A stretch of DNA of 64,000 nt from Desulfoferrobacter suflitae (GTDB lineage: Bacteria > Desulfobacterota > Syntrophobacteria > Syntrophobacterales > Syntrophobacteraceae), in NCBI RefSeq assembly GCF_022603395.1, contig NZ_JAIBKA010000009.1:1-64000 (forward strand), given 5' to 3'. A program made the translations under genes and the position numbers. The notes under the pieces are model-generated. The model ran no database searches. It worked only from the letters and a program-made list of their open reading frames with translations, and was not told the origin of the DNA. Within the stretch, counting starts at the first letter, position 1. Each line of letters opens with the position of its first letter. Shown here in pieces: positions 7,210-16,973 of the stretch.

Positions 7210-8520
7210 ATGGCAGAAAAAGCATCACTTGCCAGGGTTGTAACTTTTCCTCGGAACAAGAGACTGGGTGAAAAATCGCGCAAGGCTGGCCTGAATCGGA
7301 ATAGAGAAGGATCGGTTCGCAAGATTAACGGCAAGGTTTACGTGGATTTCATGTATCTGGATGAGAGAGTGAGGGAATCTTCCGGACTGGTTTGGAACGA
7401 GAAGAATGCGAAGACTGTCAGAGAGCAGCTCGACAAGATTATCGTAGCCATCAAGTCGGCGACCTTCAGGTTTGCAGAGGTCTTTCCCGAGAGCAAGAAT
7501 CGCGATCACTTCACCGCCAAGGAGCGGGAAGTTTACAGGCTCAAGGAGACGCCGGAACAGGTTGGCTGCAAGGGTTACTTCGACAACTGGATTGATTTGG
7601 TGAAGGGATCCAAACGGGTAACGGGACGCACCTTGTTGGGATATAAAAGGTATATGGAGCTTTACCTTAGCCCCTTTTTTGGAAAAATGACGTTTGCAGA
7701 CTTCAATGCCAGCACGTTCGAGAAATTCGTCGCATGGGCAAGGCAGCAGCGCTACAGGGAGAAAGAAATCTCCGGCAATACCATCAACAAGTGCTTCACG
7801 ATTCTAAAGATGATCTGCAAAAGCGCATCGATCGAGTACGGATGGGGCAGCAGCTACAATGCATTTTTTGGTTTCAAGAAACTTCCGGAAGATGACCCCT
7901 ACGAGGACATTTTTCCTTTCTCCGTTGAGGAGCAGCAGCAGTTGATCGACCACCTGCCGGATCATTGGAAGCCTTACTTCCGCTTTGCATTCTACGCCGG
8001 CCTGAGACCGGGCGAACAGATCGCCATTAGGTCGGAAGATATCGACTGGAAACAGGGCCTTCTCAACATCCGCAGAGCGATGACATTGGATGAGGATGGC
8101 AAGAAAGTTGTGGGAACAACCAAGAACCGCTACAGCCGTAGAACCATCAAGCTCATTCCGATCATGCTAAACGCTCTTAAGGAGCAAAAACAAATCCATG
8201 ACCGATTTATGAGTGAATATTTCTTCTGTACGACCAGTGGCGCGCAGGTAAACGTTAGCAACCTGCGAAACCGTGTCTGGATTCCGGCTTTAAAGAACGC
8301 AGGCCTGCAATTCCGGGAGATGAAGCAGACGCGTCACACCTTTGCAACCATTGCGCTCTCCTGCGGGGAGAGCCCTCTCTGGATCGCGAGCGTGATGGGC
8401 CACCGGGACTCGGGCATGATCATCAAGGTTTACAGCAAGTATATCGCGAATGCCCGCGGAGCAGAGGACGGTGGTTTTCTCAATAACACTCTGCAGGGTG
8501 GCAAAGGTAGCAACGGGTAA
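7210..8520 (+). CDS. Tyrosine recombinase (phage-type integrase), 436 aa
   Basis: This is a site-specific recombinase. The N-terminal ~90 residues match an Arm-binding domain (DUF3596 type), followed by a SAM-like core-binding domain (about 120-210) and a catalytic domain. Catalytic residues visible are Arg266 (AGLRPGE), Arg375 (TRHTFAT), His398 (GHRD) and Tyr408. Lys372 occupies the place of the usual first His, as in related integrases. A ribosome-binding site (GAGAGGAG) precedes the ATG. The gene points at a tRNA-Arg gene 97 nt downstream, the likely attachment site. It appears intact. Confidence 0.92.
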   Translation: MAEKASLARVVTFPRNKRLGEKSRKAGLNRNREGSVRKINGKVYVDFMYLDERVRESSGLVWNEKNAKTVREQLDKIIVAIKSATFRFAEVFPESKNRDHFTAKEREVYRLKETPEQVGCKGYFDNWIDLVKGSKRVTGRTLLGYKRYMELYLSPFFGKMTFADFNASTFEKFVAWARQQRYREKEISGNTINKCFTILKMICKSASIEYGWGSSYNAFFGFKKLPEDDPYEDIFPFSVEEQQQLIDHLPDHWKPYFRFAFYAGLRPGEQIAIRSEDIDWKQGLLNIRRAMTLDEDGKKVVGTTKNRYSRRTIKLIPIMLNALKEQKQIHDRFMSEYFFCTTSGAQVNVSNLRNRVWIPALKNAGLQFREMKQTRHTFATIALSCGESPLWIASVMGHRDSGMIIKVYSKYIANARGAEDGGFLNNTLQGGKGSNG

Positions 8521-8575
8521 TGATAGGTAACGGCCATTTTTGGCAAAATTTTGGCAAAAATTCCCACAGAAACGT

Positions 8576-8606
8576 AAAAAGGAGCTAGCCAATTTCGGCT
8601 AACTCC
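8576..8606 (-). terminator. Terminator of the tRNA-Arg gene
   Basis: On the minus strand GGAGTTAGCC and GGCTAGCTCC form a 10-nt stem with one mismatch and a 6-nt loop, followed by TTTTT. It lies 12 nt past the tRNA CCA end. Confidence 0.7.
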
Positions 8607-8617
8607 CTGAAATTACT

Positions 8618-8694
8618 TGGTGCGCCCAGGAGGATTCGAACCTCCGACCTACGGATTCGTAGTCCGGCACTCTATCCAGCTGAGCTATGGGCGC
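8618..8694 (-). tRNA. tRNA-Arg (ACG)
   Basis: The 77-nt cloverleaf includes an encoded CCA, acceptor GCGCCCA/TGGGCGC, T-loop GTTCGAATC and anticodon loop CTACGAA (anticodon ACG, complement of 8658-8660). The first anticodon-stem pair is a C-T mismatch; the rest pairs normally. Its 3' end probably serves as the island attachment site. Confidence 0.95.
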
Positions 8695-8782
8695 AACGTT
8701 CAAACGCAGACTATGTAACAAAGTTTGCTTGTCTTAGCAAGGGCAAAACTAAACCGGTAATAGACGGGAAAGACTTGATTCC

Positions 8783-10354
8783 GTGAGTGGTTTTTGGAAC
8801 AGAAGAGTGCAGATGGGATGGGCCGCTTTCATCATGGGGGCAAGCATCCTCGTATCGCGTTTCATGGGATTGATTCGGGACAAGACCATTTCATATTTTT
8901 TCGGTGCCAGCAATCAATCCGACCTCTATTTCGCGGCGTTCGTCATCCCCGACTTCATCAATTATCTATTGGCTGGTGCTTACTTTTCCATCACCTTGAT
9001 ACCCCTCCTTGCCGATTATTTCGACCATAATGAACAGGATGGGTGGCACTTTTTTTCGACGGTCTTTACCTGGATCGGGTTGATCATTTCGGTCCTCACC
9101 GGAGTGGCCATGATATTGGCTCCGCAACTGGCTCATATTGCCGCTCCCGGCCTGCAGGAGGAGGATCTGACACGCCTCGCCTGGTTCCTGCGCATTATCT
9201 TGCCCGCGCAAATCTGTTTCCTGTTGGGCTCATGCCTTTCGGCCGTATTATATCTCAGGAAGCAATTTACCGTGCCCGCGTTGACTCCCCTCATCTACAA
9301 TTTGTCCATCATCGCCGGCGGTGTTTTGCTACACGGCTGGGGAATCGTAGGATTCTGTTGGGGAGTACTGGCGGGAGCCTTACTGGGCAACCTGCTGTTG
9401 CCCTACCTGGCGGTGCGTTGGGGAGGCGGACTGCGACTCCGATTTTCCCTGTACCATCCCGGTCTTAAGCGTTTCATCGTGTTGGCACTGCCCCTGATGC
9501 TGGGGCAGTCCATCGTGGTGCTGGACGAGCAACTTGTCCGGGTGTTTGGGTCGCTCGCCGGAGTGGGAGCCATAAGCTGGCTCAGCTATGCGCGCCGCAT
9601 TATGCTGGTGCCGGTGGGAGTGGTGGCTCAGGCAGCGGGTGTCGCTTCCTTCCCCTTCTTGGCCGATCTATTTTCCAAGAAAAATTTTACCCAGTTTCAC
9701 AAGACGCTGAACGAGGCTTTGAAAAGTGTCCTGACATTGCTTATCCCCGTTTCTTTGTGGATGATGGTCGTGGCCAGGCCCACCATCACCTTGATATTTC
9801 AGCAGGGTCATTTTGGCTGGCAAGACACTGAACAGACCGCCCTGCTGCTGCAAATCCTTCTTGCGGCAGTCTTCTGCTGGGGTTTTCAGCAGGTTCTTGG
9901 ACGCGGGTTCTATGCCTGTCAGGACACTCTCACACCGGCTATTCTTGGAACCATCGTTATGTTGATTTCGCTCCCCGTTTATTATGTCCTTACCCAACAC
10001 TACCAGGCCGTCGGCGTAGCCCTGGCCAGTGCAATTTCCGTCGCTCTCTACACGGCGGCTCTGTTTCTGTGGTGGTTGTATCGTTTTGGAGGAGAATCTT
10101 TCGCCGGTCTGGGTGAGATTGTGGTGAAAGTGGCCATCGTTTCTGTTGTCGCCTGCGGCCCTGCAACGTTTCTGGCGACTTTGCGAATTCCCCATTGGCA
10201 CAATCATCCGTATTTGGAAGCCTTGTATACCATCGCAGCCAGCGGCTTGATGTTCTCTATTATTTTTCTCGCTTTGGCAGGCTATTTTCTACCTGCGCTG
10301 ATAAGGCCCTTTTTGCGCAAGCTCGGGCCCCTTGGCACCCGGTTCATCCGTTGA
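8783..10354 (+). CDS. murJ: Lipid II flippase MurJ (MviN), 523 aa
   Basis: MurJ moves lipid II to the periplasmic face of the inner membrane for peptidoglycan synthesis. The protein is strongly hydrophobic with about 14 predicted membrane helices. The N-terminus has the conserved SRFMGLIRD motif with the central-cavity arginine. Length fits the family (about 510-530 aa). The start is a GTG at 8783 giving SGFWNRR; a TTG at 8776 is also possible, since no strong Shine-Dalgarno is visible. It is the first core gene beyond the tRNA. Confidence 0.93.
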   Translation: MSGFWNRRVQMGWAAFIMGASILVSRFMGLIRDKTISYFFGASNQSDLYFAAFVIPDFINYLLAGAYFSITLIPLLADYFDHNEQDGWHFFSTVFTWIGLIISVLTGVAMILAPQLAHIAAPGLQEEDLTRLAWFLRIILPAQICFLLGSCLSAVLYLRKQFTVPALTPLIYNLSIIAGGVLLHGWGIVGFCWGVLAGALLGNLLLPYLAVRWGGGLRLRFSLYHPGLKRFIVLALPLMLGQSIVVLDEQLVRVFGSLAGVGAISWLSYARRIMLVPVGVVAQAAGVASFPFLADLFSKKNFTQFHKTLNEALKSVLTLLIPVSLWMMVVARPTITLIFQQGHFGWQDTEQTALLLQILLAAVFCWGFQQVLGRGFYACQDTLTPAILGTIVMLISLPVYYVLTQHYQAVGVALASAISVALYTAALFLWWLYRFGGESFAGLGEIVVKVAIVSVVACGPATFLATLRIPHWHNHPYLEALYTIAASGLMFSIIFLALAGYFLPALIRPFLRKLGPLGTRFIR

Positions 10355-10525
10355 GGCACGGTCGTTGGAGCACATGCGGTATTGCGGTATTGCTTGTTCT
10401 TTGTCGGAGTTCATGCTAAGCAGGATCGAAACTCTTGCCAGGGTGAAGTTATGCCTTAATTTCACTGAATAAAATGGATTTTGGATAGGATTGAGTCAAG
10501 GATCCATGTGAAGAGGAGATGAACG

Positions 10526-10747
10526 ATGAAAAAGATGTGGATTCAACTGAAACCCACTACCGATAAGAATGCGCTCATTGAACAACTGGGGGAAATCGGC
10601 CGCGTTGAAAAAGATCCCAAGGATAATCTGCGCCTGATCCTCATTTTCCACAACCAGTCAGAGAGTGGCATGCGCATGGCGGGGTTTCGGCTTTCACAGG
10701 ACTTTATTAAATATTTTGAAGACTTTGACATGGTGTCTGAAAACTGA
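10526..10747 (+). CDS. Conserved hypothetical protein, 73 aa
   Basis: This small soluble protein is of unrecognised family. AGAGGAG lies upstream of the ATG at 10526 and the coding pattern is good. The sequence suggests an alpha-beta fold: a basic strand at the start, an amphipathic helix (about 14-25) and an acidic end. It stands alone 171 nt after murJ and ends just ahead of the hrcA promoter. Confidence 0.6.
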   Translation: MKKMWIQLKPTTDKNALIEQLGEIGRVEKDPKDNLRLILIFHNQSESGMRMAGFRLSQDFIKYFEDFDMVSEN

Positions 10748-10787
10748 ATTTTTTGGCTGCGAGGCCCTTTAATTTCTCCTCATCGAC

Positions 10788-10816
10788 TTGACAAAGAGCG
10801 GGGTCAGCGCTAAGTT
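10788..10816 (+). promoter_or_regulatory. Sigma-70-type promoter of the hrcA-grpE-dnaK cluster
   Basis: TTGACA at 10788-10793 is followed after 17 nt by TAAGTT at 10811-10816. The CIRCE operator begins 4 nt downstream, at or just past the expected start site. Confidence 0.65.
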
Positions 10817-10819
10817 ACG

Positions 10820-10846
10820 CTAGCACTCAAGGGAAATGAGTGCTGA
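10820..10846. promoter_or_regulatory. CIRCE operator (HrcA binding site)
   Basis: CTAGCACTC, 9 nt, GAGTGCTGA matches the CIRCE consensus TTAGCACTC-N9-GAGTGCTAA closely, directly ahead of hrcA. HrcA binding here would repress the cluster until heat shock. Confidence 0.92.
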
Positions 10847-10870
10847 TAAATGGGAGGAGAATTTCTTCGG

Positions 10871-11914
10871 ATGGAGCTCAGCGAACGCGACCAAAAAGTT
10901 CTTGAGGCCGTTGTCAATGATTATATCAAAACCGGTGAACCGGTAGGTTCGCGGGTAATTTCCAAACGACACGGTTTGAACGTAAGTTCTGCGACCATCC
11001 GTAACGTCATGGCCGATTTGGAGGAGATGGGACTGCTCTATCAGCCGCACACTTCGGCGGGTCGTGTGCCTACTGAAAAAGGACTGCGTTTCTACCTGGA
11101 CTCGATCGCCGAGTTCAAGAAACTGGAGAGCAAGGAGCGCGCCCTCATTCGCCGGGCTTTTCAGGAAAGTACAAGAGATTTCAAGGAGTTGCTGCGCAAA
11201 ACCTCACATGTTTTGTCCAAATTCTGCAAGCAGGCGGCAGTGGTGCTTTGGCCGAGGCTTGCATTAACAAGATTCAAGCACATCGAATTCATTCGAATAA
11301 GAGTGCGCCAAATCTTGGTGATACTCATTTCCAGGTCTGGCCTGGTGCAGCACTACACCCTCCACTGGGATGAGGATATTTCGCAGGATGAGCTGGACAA
11401 ATTCAGTCGATATTTGAACGAACTGCTCGAAGACATACCTCTCGGGGAAGTCAAAAAGCGAGTGCTCAACGAGATGCACAAGGAGAAAGTGCTGTTTGAT
11501 GAATTATACTCACGCGCTCTGGCAATGACGCAACAGGTCTTCCAGGCCGGCTTTGAAAACAGCGATATCTACATCGAAGGACAAATCAATCTGCTCAATA
11601 GTCCGGAATTCACCGACGTCCAGCGGTTGAGGCGCATCCTCGAGGCTTTTGAAGACAAGTCCAGGATCATCAGACTGTTGGACATGACCCTCAATGTGTC
11701 GGAAGGTGTACAAATAATCCTGGGTCCCGAAATGGAATTGAAGGAACTGCATGAAATAGGACTGATCTCATCTCCATACCGCAGGGGCGACACTTTGCTT
11801 GGTGCGCTGGGTGTTATTGGCCCGCTGAGAATGGATTATTCGAAAATCATTCCAGTGGTGGAATTCACCGCCGATTTACTGAGTGAGCTTCTGGAGGAAC
11901 CCGTTGAAGAATAG
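10871..11914 (+). CDS. hrcA: Heat-inducible transcription repressor HrcA, 347 aa
   Basis: HrcA binds CIRCE and represses chaperone genes. The N-terminal winged helix contains SSATIRNVMADLEEMGLL (recognition helix region) followed by the conserved HTSAGRVPTEKGLR. Length is typical. The ATG at 10871 is preferred because GGAGGAG lies upstream and the homologous start is MELSERDQ; an ATG at 10850 would sit on the Shine-Dalgarno. grpE and dnaK follow on the same strand, so HrcA is probably autoregulated with them through the adjacent operator. Confidence 0.95.
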   Translation: MELSERDQKVLEAVVNDYIKTGEPVGSRVISKRHGLNVSSATIRNVMADLEEMGLLYQPHTSAGRVPTEKGLRFYLDSIAEFKKLESKERALIRRAFQESTRDFKELLRKTSHVLSKFCKQAAVVLWPRLALTRFKHIEFIRIRVRQILVILISRSGLVQHYTLHWDEDISQDELDKFSRYLNELLEDIPLGEVKKRVLNEMHKEKVLFDELYSRALAMTQQVFQAGFENSDIYIEGQINLLNSPEFTDVQRLRRILEAFEDKSRIIRLLDMTLNVSEGVQIILGPEMELKELHEIGLISSPYRRGDTLLGALGVIGPLRMDYSKIIPVVEFTADLLSELLEEPVEE

Positions 11915-11990
11915 ATCGCCCGGGTGGCAGTATGATCTGCAAAACGCAGTGCGATCACGTTGAGGCTACCCGGAGGGAGGCTTGATATAG

Positions 11991-12566
11991 ATGTCTGAGG
12001 AACAAAAGGAGAAAGAGCATTTGGATTCTGATGTGGACTGGGAGAGTGACGAGGGGACGGATACGCCCGCAGAATCGGACAGCGCAGAAAAAGAGTGTGA
12101 ACAACTCTTGCATGAAAAGGAAGAAGAAGTCGTTAAGCTGCAGGACCGAATTTTACGGCTTGCAGCGGAAATGGAAAACACCCGTAAACGGCTCGAACGC
12201 GAGAAATCTGAAGGGATCTGCTTTGCCAATGAAAGCCTGATGCGTGAATTGTTGGGAGTGCTCGACAATTTCGAACGCGCCATACAACACGCTGAAAGTG
12301 GAACCGAAGCAGACAGCTTGCTCGAAGGCATACGCATGATTCATAAGGGGCTCTTGGACAGCCTTGCCAAATTCGGTTGTAAGCCCTTTGAATCGGTGGG
12401 TGAAACTTTTGACCCAAACCTTCATGAAGCGGTCATGCAGCAAGAAGCGGCCGACGAACCGGAAAATGTTGTGCTGCAGGAACTGCAGAAGGGATATAGA
12501 TTGAACGATCGATTGCTGCGACCTGCAATGGTGGTGGTTTCCAAAGCTGCCGACCGAGGCCAGTGA
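11991..12566 (+). CDS. grpE: Nucleotide exchange factor GrpE, 191 aa
   Basis: GrpE releases ADP from DnaK. The protein has an acidic disordered N-terminus (1-35), a long coiled coil (about 36-85) with the RLAAEMENTRKR signature, and the C-terminal beta domain with VGETFDPNLHEAV. The ATG at 11991 follows GGAGGGAGG. It lies between hrcA and dnaK. No dnaJ follows dnaK, so the J-protein must be encoded elsewhere. Confidence 0.95.
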   Translation: MSEEQKEKEHLDSDVDWESDEGTDTPAESDSAEKECEQLLHEKEEEVVKLQDRILRLAAEMENTRKRLEREKSEGICFANESLMRELLGVLDNFERAIQHAESGTEADSLLEGIRMIHKGLLDSLAKFGCKPFESVGETFDPNLHEAVMQQEAADEPENVVLQELQKGYRLNDRLLRPAMVVVSKAADRGQ

Positions 12567-12664
12567 GGCGCTTTGGATCAAAGAAAATCCAAGCATCTAT
12601 GGAAAAATTCACTTCCAAGATTTAGCTTTGAAGTACCTATAAATTATCCAAGGAGGCAATTCGC

Positions 12665-14596
12665 ATGAGTAAAGTCATCGGCATTGATTTGGGGACTACT
12701 AATTCGGTAGTTGCCATTATGGAAGGGAAAGAGGCAAAAGTTCTGACCAACTCCGAAGGGGGGCGGACAACGCCTTCCATGGTAGCTTTTACCGAAAGTG
12801 GTGAACGTCTCGTAGGACAGGTTGCCAAACGGCAGGCAATAACCAATCCTGAGAACACGATTTTTGCCGTTAAGCGCCTTATCGGCCGCAAGTTTGACTC
12901 CGAAGTGGTGCAAAACGATGTAAAAATCCTGCCCTATAAGATAGTGAAGGCGTCCAACGGCGATGTCCATATTCAGGCACGGGGCCGAGACTACAGCCCC
13001 ACAGAGATCTCCGCCTACATTTTGACAAAAATGAAACAGACAGCCGAAGATTATCTGGGCGAAAAAGTAAGCGAGGCGGTTATTACCGTACCGGCCTACT
13101 TCAACGACAGCCAGCGTCAGGCTACCAAGGATGCGGGTAAGATTGCCGGCCTGAATGTTCTGAGAATAATCAATGAACCGACGGCGGCTTCGCTCGCCTA
13201 TGGACTCGATAAGAAGAAGGACGAGAAGATAGCGGTATTCGATTTGGGCGGCGGTACGTACGACATTTCTATTCTTGAAATCGGCGAGGGTGTGTTCGAG
13301 GTGAAGGCGACCAATGGGGATACACACCTGGGCGGAGAAGATTTTGATCAGCGCGTCATTGACTGGCTGGCTAACGAGTTCAAGAAGGATTACGGAATTG
13401 ATTTGCGCAATGACAAAATGGCCTTACAGCGGCTCAAGGAAGGCGCCGAAAAGGCCAAAATCGAGCTCTCCACAACCATGGAGACGGAGATCAACCTGCC
13501 GTTTATCACGGCCGATGCATCCGGCCCCAAACATATGAACATCAAACTGACCCGAGCGAAGTTTGAATCGCTTGTGGAGGACCTCATCGATCGCCTCGTA
13601 GCCCCTATGGACCATGCCCTGCGGGATGCGGGGCTGAGCCGCAAGGACATCGATGAGGTGATCTTGGTGGGAGGCATGACCCGGATGCCTCGAGTGCAGC
13701 AAAAAGTACAGGAATTTTTTGGCAAGGAGCCGCACAAGGGGGTGAATCCCGATGAAGTGGTGGCCATTGGTGCTGCCATTCAGGCGGGAGTTCTGAAGGG
13801 TGATGTGAAAGACGTCCTGTTGCTGGATGTGACGCCCCTTTCTCTGGGCATTGAGACCCTGGGCGGCGTAATGACCAAGCTCATTGAGCGGAACACCACC
13901 ATTCCCACCCGCAAAAGCCAGATTTTTTCCACCGCGGCCGACAACCAAACGGCGGTTTCCATCCATGTGCTGCAAGGCGAACGCGAAATGGCCGCAAACA
14001 ACAAGACTCTGGGTCGTTTTGAACTGGTCGGCATTCCGCCGGCTCCACGCGGTGTCCCCCAGATCGAGGTGACCTTTGACATCGATGCCAACGGCATTGT
14101 TCACGTGTCGGCAAAGGATCTGGCGACACAAAAGGAACAATCCATCCAAATAACGGCTTCCAGCGGGCTTTCCGAGGAAGAGATCAACAATCTGGTTAGA
14201 GAAGCTGAGACGCACGCCGAAGAGGACCGCAAGAAGAGAGATCTGGTGGAAGCACGCAATCAGGCGGACAGCCTCATTTATAGCACAGAGCGCACCATGC
14301 GGGACATGGGTGACAAGCTCGATGCCAAAACCCGTCAGGACATTGAGGCACAGATCGAGAAGGTCAGGAAGGCGATGGAAGGTGAGGATCAGCAATTGAT
14401 CAAACAGGAGATGGATCAATTGATGCAAATTTCTCACAAAGTTGCCGAAGAAGCTTACAAACGGGCGGCTGAACAGTCAGGTGCAGGTGCTGCAGAAGGC
14501 GCTGCAGGTCAGGCTGGATCTGGAACCCAGGGAAGTGCCGATGATGATGTGGTGGATGCAGATTTCGAAGAGGTGAAAGAGAACAAAGAACAATAA
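12665..14596 (+). CDS. dnaK: Molecular chaperone DnaK (Hsp70), 643 aa
   Basis: DnaK is the ATP-driven Hsp70 chaperone. The N-terminal ATPase domain has [10 protein letters not shown] at the start and [12 protein letters not shown] near 190; the substrate-binding domain carries the conserved [14 protein letters not shown] near 385. The C-terminus is Gly/Ala-rich and ends with the acidic tail [11 protein letters not shown]. Length is normal. AAGGAGG lies 9 nt before the ATG. It follows grpE by 98 nt and ends ahead of a hairpin terminator. Confidence 0.97.
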   Translation: MSKVIGIDLGTTNSVVAIMEGKEAKVLTNSEGGRTTPSMVAFTESGERLVGQVAKRQAITNPENTIFAVKRLIGRKFDSEVVQNDVKILPYKIVKASNGDVHIQARGRDYSPTEISAYILTKMKQTAEDYLGEKVSEAVITVPAYFNDSQRQATKDAGKIAGLNVLRIINEPTAASLAYGLDKKKDEKIAVFDLGGGTYDISILEIGEGVFEVKATNGDTHLGGEDFDQRVIDWLANEFKKDYGIDLRNDKMALQRLKEGAEKAKIELSTTMETEINLPFITADASGPKHMNIKLTRAKFESLVEDLIDRLVAPMDHALRDAGLSRKDIDEVILVGGMTRMPRVQQKVQEFFGKEPHKGVNPDEVVAIGAAIQAGVLKGDVKDVLLLDVTPLSLGIETLGGVMTKLIERNTTIPTRKSQIFSTAADNQTAVSIHVLQGEREMAANNKTLGRFELVGIPPAPRGVPQIEVTFDIDANGIVHVSAKDLATQKEQSIQITASSGLSEEEINNLVREAETHAEEDRKKRDLVEARNQADSLIYSTERTMRDMGDKLDAKTRQDIEAQIEKVRKAMEGEDQQLIKQEMDQLMQISHKVAEEAYKRAAEQSGAGAAEGAAGQAGSGTQGSADDDVVDADFEEVKENKEQ

Positions 14597-14778
14597 TCCC
14601 GGCAGTTTTGCCCTTGGCTGACGGCCATTGGAACACAGTGCCCACGGCAGCTATGGGAGTCAGGGAATGGAGCAGGTGCAAACCGCCTGTGCACGTGCCC
14701 GGATGTGGCGGTCAAGTATTGGGCGACCGGATGGCAGTGACGATCTGTGCTCACGAAACGGGATGTGAACAACATTGA

Positions 14779-14817
14779 GGGTGCATGAGAATTTTCATGT
14801 GCCCTTAATAGTTTTTT
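14779..14817 (+). terminator. Terminator downstream of dnaK
   Basis: GGGTGCATGA (14779-14788) pairs with TCATGTGCCC (14795-14804) through 10 bp including two G-T wobbles, followed by a T-rich stretch. The rest of the 297-nt gap between dnaK and the next gene shows no gene. Confidence 0.6.
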
Positions 14818-14893
14818 AAGGTATAGTAAAAATTCGTGCAGTTTCTCCCGAGGTCATTTCACGGCTGTTTGATCGCCCTGCAAGAGGCTTTCT

Positions 14894-16813
14894 ATGAAAA
14901 AATATGGCTGTTGGCTTGCAATATTGCCGGTTATTGCTCTTGTCGTCAACTGTTCGACTGTTCAACGCAGTGGTCCCGCTTTAATTCCCCGTAGCCAGCT
15001 TCACCAGCCCCCGCCTCCACAAGCAAAGGCCCTCTGGGATCAGGCCGCCAAGCAACAGAAGCAAGGCAACCTGCGGGCGGCCATGGCTTCATGGGAACAA
15101 ATTGCCCAATCCTACCCCAACAATGCGATCGCTGCAGATTCATTCTACCAGTTGGGTGCCGCCTATATGCAGGCGGGGCAGATGGATCGTGCCCTGCAGT
15201 ATTTTGATTATGTGATTTACGCGTACCCCCAGTGGGAGAATGTTGATCTTGCCAGGGTTGGTCAATTGCGAGTGCTATGGGCGAAAGGGGAGAAAAAACG
15301 AGCGGAACGAGAAGCCGGGGACTTGGTGGAATCTTCTCCACAGAATCCAGAAGTTAGAGTCCAGTTGGCTCAATTAATGATCGATATTGCCAAGGACAAA
15401 CGCGACGTTGATAAAGGCTTTGATTGGGCGCAGCAAGGTTTCAATGCTGCAACAACGGAACAGCACAGGAAGATGCTCACAGAAGCCACCGTCGGCCTGC
15501 TGAATCAGGCTGATGAAACGTCCATCAACAGATTACTGCAAACAAATCCGAACGCGTTCATGCGGTTATTTTTGGATTATCGCACGGCTCGGATTCGATT
15601 GGAAAGAGACCCTACGGACAGCAATCGCCAGGTTTTGTATTCTTTATTGCAGCAAAATCCGACGCATCCACTGGCGATGGAAATTCAGGCCAGTTTACGG
15701 GGGATGCCTTCCGGGGTGAGCCTCCCTCTGCATGCGGATCGCATTGGATGTTTGATACCTTTGAATGGGCCGTATCGGCACTATGGCAGCAGTGTTTTAA
15801 GGGGAATCACACTGGCGGAAGCAGAATGGAACCAAGCCCATCCGGATCAACAAATTCAGGTGGTCATCAGGGACACACGGGCAGAACCCGAAATGGCTAA
15901 GAAGTCGTTCGAGGATCTTGCTAAGAACGAAGGGGTCTTGGCTATTATCGGTCCTTTGGGTGTCAAGTCTGCAAAGGCCGTATTTCCCTCGGCCAACAAC
16001 TGGAATATGCCGCTTTTGGCGTTGTCTCAGAAGGATGAGGAAGCTTCCAGTAATCCCTACGTGCTTCATGTTTTTCTTGATAATCGGGATTTGGTGGAAA
16101 CTTTGGTGAGTTTCTGCCGGGAAAAGATGGGCTATACCAAGTATGCCACGCTTTATCCTAATGACCGGTACGGGCAGAGGCTATCCAAAATTTTCTCTGA
16201 CGTCCTTCGAGACCAGGGCTTCAGCCTGCTGGCAAGCGTTCCGTATCAGCCCAACAGCACCGATTTCAAAGAGCCCATTCGGAAGCTCATGGATGCGGCT
16301 AAGAAAAATTCGCCACCTTCTGGCCTGGACGTTACCCCGTTTGAGATTTTATTCATACCGGACCAGGTGCGGGAAGTTGCTTTGATTGCACCACAACTGC
16401 CATATTACAATGTTGTCGGTGCCACATTGCTGGGTACCAACCTTTGGGGGGAAGCACCGCTCCCCAAGGAAGGCGGAGCCTATGTGGAAAATGCGATTTT
16501 TGCGACGTCCTTTTCTGTGGATGCACAGTCTCGAGAGACCCAGGAATTTCGCCGAAAATACGAGAGCCTTTACCGCAGCCCTCCCGGTTATTTGGAGGCG
16601 CAAGCCTATGACGCGCTCATGATCTTGCTGCAGGCCCGCTACCTGCTTTCGCCCGCTTCGATCGAACGAACCGCCTTGTTGCAGAGGCTCCTGGAGCTTC
16701 GAGATTATCGGGGCGTCACCGGGATTTGTTCATTTTCCCCGGATGGTAAAATGCAGAAACAATACGTGTTATTGCAGGTTAAGAATGGGCGGATTGTACA
16801 AATTAACCCGTGA
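14894..16813 (+). CDS. LpoA-like lipoprotein: TPR plus type 1 periplasmic binding fold, 639 aa
   Basis: This is probably an envelope lipoprotein of the penicillin-binding-protein-activator (LpoA/LppC) type. A signal peptide ends at Cys20, although the residue before it is Asn, an unusual lipobox. Residues about 45-240 contain TPR-like helical repeats. From about 275 the sequence matches a type 1 periplasmic-binding fold (IGCLIPLNGPYRHYGSSVLR, then LAIIGPLG). In LpoA this architecture activates PBP1A from the outer membrane; that role here is by analogy. A Leu/Ile/Val-type ABC binding protein is the alternative. Confidence 0.75.
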   Translation: MKKYGCWLAILPVIALVVNCSTVQRSGPALIPRSQLHQPPPPQAKALWDQAAKQQKQGNLRAAMASWEQIAQSYPNNAIAADSFYQLGAAYMQAGQMDRALQYFDYVIYAYPQWENVDLARVGQLRVLWAKGEKKRAEREAGDLVESSPQNPEVRVQLAQLMIDIAKDKRDVDKGFDWAQQGFNAATTEQHRKMLTEATVGLLNQADETSINRLLQTNPNAFMRLFLDYRTARIRLERDPTDSNRQVLYSLLQQNPTHPLAMEIQASLRGMPSGVSLPLHADRIGCLIPLNGPYRHYGSSVLRGITLAEAEWNQAHPDQQIQVVIRDTRAEPEMAKKSFEDLAKNEGVLAIIGPLGVKSAKAVFPSANNWNMPLLALSQKDEEASSNPYVLHVFLDNRDLVETLVSFCREKMGYTKYATLYPNDRYGQRLSKIFSDVLRDQGFSLLASVPYQPNSTDFKEPIRKLMDAAKKNSPPSGLDVTPFEILFIPDQVREVALIAPQLPYYNVVGATLLGTNLWGEAPLPKEGGAYVENAIFATSFSVDAQSRETQEFRRKYESLYRSPPGYLEAQAYDALMILLQARYLLSPASIERTALLQRLLELRDYRGVTGICSFSPDGKMQKQYVLLQVKNGRIVQINP

Positions 16814-16874
16814 TATCTGCGCGGGGATCGGTGCGCCAGAGTCTTCGTTGCCAACTGGTAGCTCGCATAAAAGC

Positions 16875-16902
16875 TTGACATCAGAGTTGCCGGGCTTATA
16901 AT
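16875..16902 (+). promoter_or_regulatory. Strong sigma-70-type promoter
   Basis: Perfect TTGACA (16875-16880), 16-nt spacer, perfect TATAAT (16897-16902), about 70 nt upstream of the FmdB-like gene. Confidence 0.8.
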
Positions 16903-16973
16903 CTTACTGATTGACTAAATATGCTCTAATACGTTGCTGTTTGATGTCATAAAATGTAAAGGAGGCGCAGGAG

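Larger units (their letters stand above)
1..8620. mobile_element. Right end of an integrative element inserted at tRNA-Arg
   Basis: A tyrosine recombinase and an excisionase-like gene sit next to the 3' end of a tRNA-Arg gene, the usual arrangement for a tRNA-integrated island. The cargo is a CobS-like/DUF3150/VWA cluster and a toxin-antitoxin pair, and core genes begin just beyond the tRNA. The left attachment site would lie outside the window, so the left limit is only the window edge. Confidence 0.6.

Noticed and set aside
12644-14437. Long minus-strand ORFs opposite dnaK
   Set aside because: Codon-bias shadows of dnaK without homology or start signals.
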